A stretch of DNA of 22,441 nucleotides from Faecalibacterium sp. (GTDB taxonomy: Bacteria; Bacillota; Clostridia; Oscillospirales; Ruminococcaceae). The notes beneath the pieces were generated by a model. The model did not search any database. It was not told the DNA's origin and was given only the letters and a program-made list of their open reading frames with translations. How positions within the stretch are numbered: position 1 is the first letter of the stretch; the number at the start of each line of letters is the position of its first letter. The position numbers and the translations under genes were made by a program. This document shows positions 16,626 through 22,441 of this stretch, piece by piece. Location of the stretch: assembly GCA_020025795.1 (NCBI GenBank), contig JAHHRK010000014.1, forward strand, positions 1-22,441, given 5' to 3'.

Positions 16626-17753
16626 TTACGGTTCCTTTACCAGTTCCAGCAAACGCTGGGTGATACGCTCCAAACTGTCATCCACAGCCTGGGTGCGAGC
16701 GTTATGGCCCATTTCGATCAGCTTATCCGGATTTTCCAGCAACTTGCGCACGGTTTCGATCAGGCGCTCGTCCGTCAAATCCTTTTCCTCAATCACGATA
16801 GCTGCGCCTGCTTTTTCCAGTTCCAGTGCATTGAAATACTGGTGGTTCTCAGCCACGTTCGGGCTGGGGATCAGGATTGCGGCACGGCCTGCGGCTGCCA
16901 GCTCTGCCAGCGTCAGCGCACCGGCGCGGCTAATAACCAAATCCGCTGCGCTGAGCAGATCCGGCATATTGTCAATATACTCGCGCACGATCAAATTGTC
17001 TCCGGTGGAAAAATCCATCTGCGTTGCCAGGCCGTCGAACAGGTTCACACCATATCGACCGGTTGCATGAACGTGCAAAACATTCTGATTGGTATGCTGC
17101 TCCCATGCGCACAGCGCTGCCACGCTTTCATTGATGCGGCGTGCGCCCAGGCTTCCGCCAAAGGACAAAATCACAGGGCGATTGCCTGCGCCCAGTTTTG
17201 CGCGGTTTTCCATACGGTTTGCGGCTGCACCCAAAACAGCCGGACGCACCGGATTTCCTACCACCAGCGTTTTTTCAGGAGCCTTCAGCTTATCCACAGC
17301 ACCTTCCACAGCAGCAAACACCACATCCACATCCGGTGCCAGCAGTTTGTTGGTCACGCCGGGGAAAGCGTTCTGCTCATGGATTGCCGTCTTGATGCCC
17401 ATTTTTGCAGCACAGCGTACCACAGGACCGGACACATAACCACCGCAGCCAATGACCAGATCCGGCTTGATTTCCTTCATCATCTTTTTTGCTTTGGGGG
17501 CGGATTGAATCAGGTTCCACACCGTAACCACATTGCGGCGGATATTCTGCAGGCTCAACTGACGCTGAAATCCCGTGATTTCAATGGGGTGGAACGGATA
17601 GCCGGCCTTTGTGACCAGCTTGTTTTCCATGCCGCACTCCCGGCCGGCAAAATGGATCTCCGCAGAAGGATCTGCCTCTTTCAGTGCGCCGGCAATGGCC
17701 AGTGCAGGATTAATATGTCCGGCGGTGCCGCCGGCAGCAATCAATACACGCAT
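16626..17753 (-). CDS. murG: UDP-GlcNAc:lipid I N-acetylglucosaminyltransferase
   Basis: This 375-residue GT-B enzyme transfers GlcNAc from UDP-GlcNAc to lipid I, forming lipid II on the inner face of the membrane. The motifs follow the family order: GGTAGHINP (8-16), GCGGYVSGP, HEQNAFPGVTNK, SFGGSLGARRIN and SRAGALTLAEL with NVAENHQ near the donor site. The start at 17753 is supported by AAAAAGGAG about seven bases upstream and by MRVLIAAGG, the usual MurG N-terminus. An in-frame ATG at 17837 would add 28 residues that lie within ftsW. It starts one base after the ftsW stop and is followed by ftsQ after 36 bases. Confidence 0.97.
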   Translation of the reverse strand: MRVLIAAGGTAGHINPALAIAGALKEADPSAEIHFAGRECGMENKLVTKAGYPFHPIEITGFQRQLSLQNIRRNVVTVWNLIQSAPKAKKMMKEIKPDLVIGCGGYVSGPVVRCAAKMGIKTAIHEQNAFPGVTNKLLAPDVDVVFAAVEGAVDKLKAPEKTLVVGNPVRPAVLGAAANRMENRAKLGAGNRPVILSFGGSLGARRINESVAALCAWEQHTNQNVLHVHATGRYGVNLFDGLATQMDFSTGDNLIVREYIDNMPDLLSAADLVISRAGALTLAELAAAGRAAILIPSPNVAENHQYFNALELEKAGAAIVIEEKDLTDERLIETVRKLLENPDKLIEMGHNARTQAVDDSLERITQRLLELVKEP

Positions 17754-17754
17754 C

Positions 17755-18969
17755 TCAATTCTCCTTTTTCTCGTTTTGTTCGGCAGCTTCCTTAGCAGCC
17801 TTTCGCTGCAGCTGTGCGCGCTTGCCTTGGCGTGCAATATTAAGCATAACGCCCATCTCTGCCAAAAGCAGCACCAAACTGGTACCGCCGGAAGAGAAGA
17901 ACGGCAGGCTGATACCGGTATTGGGCACGGTATTGGTCACAACCGCAATATTAAAGAACATCTGCCAGCCGATCTGCCCCGTAATACCCAGTGCAATCAG
18001 GGTGCCATATAAATCCACCGCATTGAATGCAATGTATATGCCTTGCAAAATCAGGCCAATAAACAGCAGAATCACGATCATTGCGCCCAAAAAGCCTAGT
18101 TCCTCGCACAAAATGCTGAAGATAAAGTCATTGGTACATTCCGGCAGCCAAAGCTGTTTTTCCATGCTGTTGCCAATGCCCAGGCCTGTCATGCCGCCGC
18201 TGCCAATCGCAAGCAAACTTTGCTGGGTTTGCCAAAGCATATCTTCAAATACCGATGTCCAGCCCGCGAGACGATCGCCCGCATAGGCGGTCAGATTTTG
18301 GAGCACCTCGATTTTCGGGGACACTGCAAAAAAAAGGAATCCTGCTCCGCCAAAGCCTAAAATCCACCAAAAGGCGTTGCCTCCCAAAAACAGTATCGTG
18401 CCAACGATCATAACCATCAAAACCATACCGGACAGGTGCGGTTCCATGTACAGCAATACCAGTATCGGAATCAGTGGCAAATAAGGCAACAGCAGCCCGT
18501 AAAAAAAGCTATTGCGCCGTTTTCGATATCGAATGACGATTTGGGCAGTGAGCAGAATAATAACAAATTTTACGATTTCTGACACCTGGATACTGGGCAG
18601 ATAGCTCAGCGGTTTCTGCGGCCAGTGCAGCCAGCGGCGACATCCGCTGATTGGCTCACAGCGCAGAACCACGATCAGCAGCAACACGCTCACCCCATAG
18701 CCCCACCAGGTCCAGCGTTCGTATTTATGGTAGTCAAACTGAGCCACACCCAGCATGGTAAACAGGCCCAGCACAGCAAAAATCAGCTGGCTGCGGATAA
18801 AGTGATAACTATCGCCAAAACGCAGATAAGCCGTGGTATAACTAGCCGAAAACAGCATCAACAGGCCAAAGATCACAATGATGATCAGGTTAACAATAAA
18901 GCCCACCGGGTAGTAGCGTTTCAGCCCCAGCGGCGCAGCATTCGGTTGTTTTGTATTGCGGTGTGCCAT
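17755..18969 (-). CDS. ftsW: SEDS peptidoglycan polymerase, FtsW type
   Basis: This 404-residue multi-spanning membrane protein of the SEDS family polymerises lipid II into glycan strands together with a class B PBP. Family features are about ten hydrophobic segments, the SGCRRWL stretch (108-114), MEPHLSG (175-181), the N280-D281-F-I-F segment with the catalytic-type Asp, and PNTGISLPFFSSGGTS near the C-terminus. A Lys/Glu-rich cytoplasmic tail follows. It lies 35 bases after the mraY-like gene, has AAAGGA before its ATG, and is one base from murG. FtsW rather than RodA or SpoVE is chosen from dcw context and the PBP at the operon head. SpoVE is a possible alternative name in spore formers. 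Confidence 0.93.
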   Translation of the reverse strand: MAHRNTKQPNAAPLGLKRYYPVGFIVNLIIIVIFGLLMLFSASYTTAYLRFGDSYHFIRSQLIFAVLGLFTMLGVAQFDYHKYERWTWWGYGVSVLLLIVVLRCEPISGCRRWLHWPQKPLSYLPSIQVSEIVKFVIILLTAQIVIRYRKRRNSFFYGLLLPYLPLIPILVLLYMEPHLSGMVLMVMIVGTILFLGGNAFWWILGFGGAGFLFFAVSPKIEVLQNLTAYAGDRLAGWTSVFEDMLWQTQQSLLAIGSGGMTGLGIGNSMEKQLWLPECTNDFIFSILCEELGFLGAMIVILLFIGLILQGIYIAFNAVDLYGTLIALGITGQIGWQMFFNIAVVTNTVPNTGISLPFFSSGGTSLVLLLAEMGVMLNIARQGKRAQLQRKAAKEAAEQNEKKEN

Positions 18970-19004
18970 GTCTTTTTCCTTTGCTTAAAGGGTTTGAATC
19001 TTAT

Positions 19005-20006
19005 TTATGCCGTAGCGGACAGCACCTGTAAAAGCGCCAGCACGGCAAACATAAATGCCGCCAGGCCCAGTGTGCCCACAATACGAATCTCACTCCAGCC
19101 AGCCTCTGTCATCGCGGCCTGAATGGGCAGCATCTTGAACAGCGGACGTTTGCGCAAGCGGTAGCTAATTCCTTGCAGTACATAGGCGATGCCTTCCAGC
19201 CAGTATACACCGCCCAGCAAAAGCAGTAAGCCGCCCCAGCCCATAGAAATGGAAATCACAGCCAGGCTTGCTGCGATAAAAGCGCTGCCGCTGCGGCCCA
19301 AAAGCAGCTTTGCCGGTGGGAATCCCCACAAAAGGAACGCCAGCAGCGCGCCGCTGAGTGCCGTTGCATACAGCGACATTTGCAGATGATTCTGCAAGGC
19401 AGCAACCGCGCTGCAAACCAGGCAGGCAAAAAAGCCGTTGATGCTGCATACGCCCATCTCTCCGGCAGACAGCTGGGCAGTTTCCACCAGCGCCACAATT
19501 GCCAGCGCCGTCAGCGGAATATCCCAGCCGCCAAAATCCACATAGCCCACAAAGGGAATCAGTGTACCACCAGGCAAAGCACCAATCAGGTGCAGCACGC
19601 CCAAAAATGCAAATGCCAGCAAAAGCTCCACTGCAAAGCGCAGCAGCCAGGGCATCGGCCGATGATCCTTGCGCAGATAACCGCGCACATCGTCCCAAAT
19701 ACCCAGCAGGCCGAATGCAAAACCGGTCAGCACAGCGGTGACCAGGATCTGGCGCTGATAGCCGTCCATCAGCTTTGGCTCCATCACAGCCAGCCCCATC
19801 CAGGCAGCTGTGACCGCGGCGATCGTGCCAAACACTACCGCAAAGCCGCCCATCGTAGGCGGTTTGGGCTGGTTACGGCGCAAAATCGGCTGCGCCGTTA
19901 TGCGGCGCATTTGCCACTGCCGCAGCATGGGCAGCATGATGTTTTCTACGGCGGCTGTGATTAAAAAGCCCAGGATTGCAGCCACCATCAAAGAGTATCG
20001 TGCCAT
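19005..20006 (-). CDS. MraY-like membrane protein lacking catalytic motifs
   Basis: This 333-residue multi-spanning protein sits in the mraY slot between murF and ftsW. MraY makes lipid I from UDP-MurNAc-pentapeptide and undecaprenyl phosphate. Homology runs the full length: PPTMGG (49-54), LLGIWDD (100-106), PPAK (230-233), LFKMLPI (289-295) and GWSE (303-306) all align. The key motifs are changed. NLTDGLDGL is replaced around 178-186 (QLSAGEMGV, both Asp lost). The MGDTGS motif reads LGRSGS (236-241), so the Mg2+ Asp is Arg238. The PIHHHxE motif reads PIQAAMT (294-300). The DD pair (D105, D106) survives. The frame is open and unbroken, with GGAAAGGAAAT before the ATG, so this is not a decaying pseudogene. 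It is probably catalytically dead or altered. A true mraY would then be elsewhere. Confidence 0.85.
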   Translation of the reverse strand: MARYSLMVAAILGFLITAAVENIMLPMLRQWQMRRITAQPILRRNQPKPPTMGGFAVVFGTIAAVTAAWMGLAVMEPKLMDGYQRQILVTAVLTGFAFGLLGIWDDVRGYLRKDHRPMPWLLRFAVELLLAFAFLGVLHLIGALPGGTLIPFVGYVDFGGWDIPLTALAIVALVETAQLSAGEMGVCSINGFFACLVCSAVAALQNHLQMSLYATALSGALLAFLLWGFPPAKLLLGRSGSAFIAASLAVISISMGWGGLLLLLGGVYWLEGIAYVLQGISYRLRKRPLFKMLPIQAAMTEAGWSEIRIVGTLGLAAFMFAVLALLQVLSATA

Positions 20007-20033
20007 TCTATTTCCTTTCCGTAAAAAGTGTGC

Positions 20034-21407
20034 TTACTTTTGCGGCCATTCGGTGTAAAACAGTGCGAGTGCCTTTTCCAGCGCCATGCCGCGGCTGCCT
20101 TTCACCAGAATTGCATCGCCGGGCTTTACATTGGCCAGCAGCACATCTGCAATCTCCCGATAGCTGGCAGCATGTACCGTTTGCAGGCCGGCTGCCTTGG
20201 CGGCGTCCGCCGTATATTTGCAGGCATCGCCGTAAGTAATCAAAAAGTCCACATGTTTTTCAGCTGCCTGTCGGCCCAGCGTGGTATGTGCGCTTTCGCA
20301 GATGGTTCCCAGCTCCAGCATATCGCCCAGCAGGGCAAACCGACGGTTGCAGTTGTACGTTGCAAACATGTCCAGTGCAGCTTTCATGCTGTCCGGGTTT
20401 GCATTATAGCAATCCTCAATAACCGTTACCCCTGCGCACTCCACCATGTGCTGACGCATACCGGTCTGGCGGAAATCTGCCAGTGCCGCAGCAGCCTTTG
20501 CTGCATCCAGACCCAGGCGTGTCGCTACACAGTAAGCAGCCAGTGCATTGGCGATATTGTGTCGGCCAATCGTAGGGATGGTTACTGTAAACGTGCCATT
20601 TTCTGTGTCCTTCAGGGTAAAGAAGGTATCATTGCCTTCCTGCCGAATATCCACCGCAGTTACTTCAGCTGTGCCTTCATTCAGGCTGAACCAGACAGGC
20701 TTCACATGGGCAGGCAGCTGTGCGCTGCGCAGATACGGATCATCACCGTTCAGAACGAGCGGTGCGCCGTCTGCCAGACCGTCACAGATTTCCAGCTTTG
20801 CTGCCAGAATGTTTTCCCGGCTGCCCAGGTTTTCCATATGAGATACACCAATGCAGGTGATAATGCCTGCGTTCGGGCGTGCTGCACGGCTCAGGCGGCT
20901 GATTTCGCCGCGATTGCTCATGCCCATTTCTACTGCGGCAAACTGGGTGCTGTCCTCCAGGCGCAGCAGCGTGTTGGGCATACCCAACTCGTTGTTCTGG
21001 TTGCCTTCCGTCTTGATGGCATTGCCGAAAGCCGACAGCACTGCATAGCAGAATTCTTTCGTGGTAGTCTTGCCCACGCTGCCGGTAATGCCCACCAGCT
21101 TGGGTGCAAACTGGCTGCGATAGTTCGCGCCAATGGTCATCATGGCGCGGTAACTGTCCGGGCACAGAATCGTTTTTTCCGGAGCCAGTCCTTCCACAGG
21201 GTGATTCACCACCACATAGGCTGCGCCCTGCTCCACTGCCTGGCAGGCAAAGTCATGACCGTCGAACGTTGCACCGGGGAATGCAACAAATACGCATCCC
21301 GGCTGAATCTTTCGGCTGTCTGTGGTAACCAGGTTGATTTTCATATCGGACAGTCCGCTTTCGGGCGCAAGGCCTGCCAGCAGAATTTTTGCAGAAATCG
21401 GCTGCAT
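20034..21407 (-). CDS. murF: UDP-MurNAc-tripeptide-D-Ala-D-Ala ligase
   Basis: This 457-residue cytosolic Mur ligase adds D-Ala-D-Ala to UDP-MurNAc-tripeptide, completing the pentapeptide precursor. Signatures in order are DSRKIQPGCVFVA (30-42), the ATP loop GITGSVGKTTTKE (106-118), TEGNQNNELGMP, EMGMSNRGEI, IEDCYNANPDSM and LVKGSRGM near the C-terminus. All catalytic motifs look intact. The start has AAAGGAAG about ten bases upstream. It lies 27 bases after the PBP stop and 27 bases before the mraY-like gene, inside the dcw operon. Confidence 0.97.
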   Translation of the reverse strand: MQPISAKILLAGLAPESGLSDMKINLVTTDSRKIQPGCVFVAFPGATFDGHDFACQAVEQGAAYVVVNHPVEGLAPEKTILCPDSYRAMMTIGANYRSQFAPKLVGITGSVGKTTTKEFCYAVLSAFGNAIKTEGNQNNELGMPNTLLRLEDSTQFAAVEMGMSNRGEISRLSRAARPNAGIITCIGVSHMENLGSRENILAAKLEICDGLADGAPLVLNGDDPYLRSAQLPAHVKPVWFSLNEGTAEVTAVDIRQEGNDTFFTLKDTENGTFTVTIPTIGRHNIANALAAYCVATRLGLDAAKAAAALADFRQTGMRQHMVECAGVTVIEDCYNANPDSMKAALDMFATYNCNRRFALLGDMLELGTICESAHTTLGRQAAEKHVDFLITYGDACKYTADAAKAAGLQTVHAASYREIADVLLANVKPGDAILVKGSRGMALEKALALFYTEWPQK

Positions 21408-21434
21408 AAGTTCTATCTTCCTTTCCGGATTAAA

Positions 21435-22441
21435 TCATTCAGAGGGCGTTTGCGTTGCGTCTGGATCATCTGGCGGTTCCGGCGCATCTGGCGTATCTGG
21501 CGGCGCAGCAGCGCCGCACTGTATGGTCACAACCGTGCCCATTTCCACCGTTGTTCCGGCGGCAACATTTTGCTCTGTTACCACGCCGTTGTGATCGCCC
21601 TGTATCAAATAGTTCAGACCTGCCGACGACAACATCTGCTGGGCAAAGTCTACCGCTCGCCCAGTTACATCCGGCACTGTCACGCTGGCAGGCTGGGTTC
21701 CTGCAACATACAGATAAACGGTTGTGCCGCCGGAAACCTCGGTTTTTGCCGCCGGGTACTGGTATGTGACCCGGGCTGCCGTTGCATCATTTTCTCCGGT
21801 AATCAGACGATGCTTCAGGCCGGCACGGTTCAGCGAAACCTGTGCATCGCCCCATTCCTGACCTACCAGGTTGGGGACCTTGACGGTCTTGCTCTTCAAA
21901 TCGTCGCCGCTGGTGGGAACACCCAGATACGGCGCAATTTCGCTGATGATATTACCGACAACCGGCGCAGCCAGAACAGAAGAATAGTCCGAGCTTGCAT
22001 TGTTGGGGTCGTCCAGCATAATGTATACCATATACTCCGGGTCGTCACTGGGGAAGGTTGCACAGAAGGAAGCAACCTTTTTGTAGTCTCCGTCCGAAAC
22101 GCGCCTGTCCATATCCAGCTGTTCACTGGTGCCGGACTTGCCGCCTACGCGGTAACCAGCCACAAAAGCGCGGTGACCGCCGCCGGCATTATCCGCATCG
22201 CCGACTTCGTATTCCAGAATACTGCTCAGCTTCTTGCTTGCGCTTTCGCTCAGGACTTGGCGTTTCACATGGGGTTCTGTTTTTTGGATGGTGTTACCCG
22301 ACATATCGGTGATTTCGCTGACCATGTAGGGCTGCACCAGATAGCCGCCGTTGACACAGGCCGCCATAGCAACACACATCTGGAGCGGTGTGATTTTCAT
22401 AGACTGACCAAAGGCAGAAGATGCCAGCTCAACAGGTCCCA
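21435..22441 (-). CDS. class B penicillin-binding protein with two PASTA domains, C-terminal part
   Basis: This gene runs off the right window edge, and about 334 C-terminal residues are visible. The first ones read GPVELASSAFGQS and continue into MKITPLQM, the usual end of the central transpeptidase region. The KTG-type motif appears as GGKSGTSEQ (complement near 22125-22145). Two PASTA domains follow (about residues 172-234 and 240-296 from the Met at 22400), then a Pro/Asp-rich tail. The SxxK and SxN motifs lie outside the window. PASTA-bearing class B PBPs at the head of dcw clusters are PBP2B or SpoVD type, the SEDS partner for septal or spore cortex cross-linking. Which of the two cannot be decided here. 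Confidence 0.93.
   Translation of the reverse strand, partial: GPVELASSAFGQSMKITPLQMCVAMAACVNGGYLVQPYMVSEITDMSGNTIQKTEPHVKRQVLSESASKKLSSILEYEVGDADNAGGGHRAFVAGYRVGGKSGTSEQLDMDRRVSDGDYKKVASFCATFPSDDPEYMVYIMLDDPNNASSDYSSVLAAPVVGNIISEIAPYLGVPTSGDDLKSKTVKVPNLVGQEWGDAQVSLNRAGLKHRLITGENDATAARVTYQYPAAKTEVSGGTTVYLYVAGTQPASVTVPDVTGRAVDFAQQMLSSAGLNYLIQGDHNGVVTEQNVAAGTTVEMGTVVTIQCGAAAPPDTPDAPEPPDDPDATQTPSE

Noticed and set aside
19005..20006. mraY-like gene as a frameshifted or decaying pseudogene
   Set aside because: The frame is open over the full family length, has a ribosome site and normal operon spacing, and keeps structural motifs. The losses are confined to catalytic positions.

Overview
The window reads as a low-to-mid GC Firmicute chromosome segment, most likely a gut Clostridia of the Oscillospiraceae/Ruminococcaceae type. 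The evidence is AGGAGG-type ribosome sites, sigma-A promoters with 17-base spacers, a class-A RNase P RNA, a Clostridia-style division/cell-wall cluster and a BmpA-type nucleoside transporter. The taxon is inferred from gene content and style, not proved. No mobile elements, CRISPR arrays, tRNAs or rRNAs were seen.

Layout. Bases 1-78 hold the N-terminus of a Cys-rich DUF3795-like protein on the minus strand. After a short non-coding stretch, gdhA (NADP-type glutamate dehydrogenase, plus strand) has its own promoter and a strong bidirectional terminator, which it shares with a convergent PASTA-domain kinase-like gene. That protein has lost both catalytic aspartates and should be a pseudokinase. 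Bases 3774-10200 form a nucleoside uptake and salvage block, all on the minus strand: deoD and cdd (purine nucleoside phosphorylase, cytidine deaminase), then a BMP-family substrate-binding lipoprotein with its own promoter and terminator, then a separately promoted ATPase-permease-permease operon. Imported nucleosides would be phosphorolysed or deaminated by DeoD and Cdd.

Bases 10323-13235 (minus) hold a membrane-anchored LysM-G5-M23 cell-wall peptidase with an unusual basic N-terminal extension, and an RluA-family pseudouridine synthase. The latter gene is divergent from rnpB (plus), and the two promoters share one palindromic -35 hexamer.

Bases 13778-22441 (minus) are a division/cell-wall (dcw) operon in the order class B PBP (partial, PASTA) - murF - mraY-like - ftsW - murG - ftsQ/divIB - murE. 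It ends at a bidirectional terminator facing rnpB. murD is missing from its usual place and murE is last. The protein in the mraY slot aligns with MraY along its whole length but has lost nearly all catalytic motifs, keeping only the DD pair. This is the most surprising observation in the window: a probable pseudo-MraY inside the cell-wall operon. Together with the PASTA pseudokinase, the window encodes two apparently dead homologues of cell-wall enzymes or sensors.
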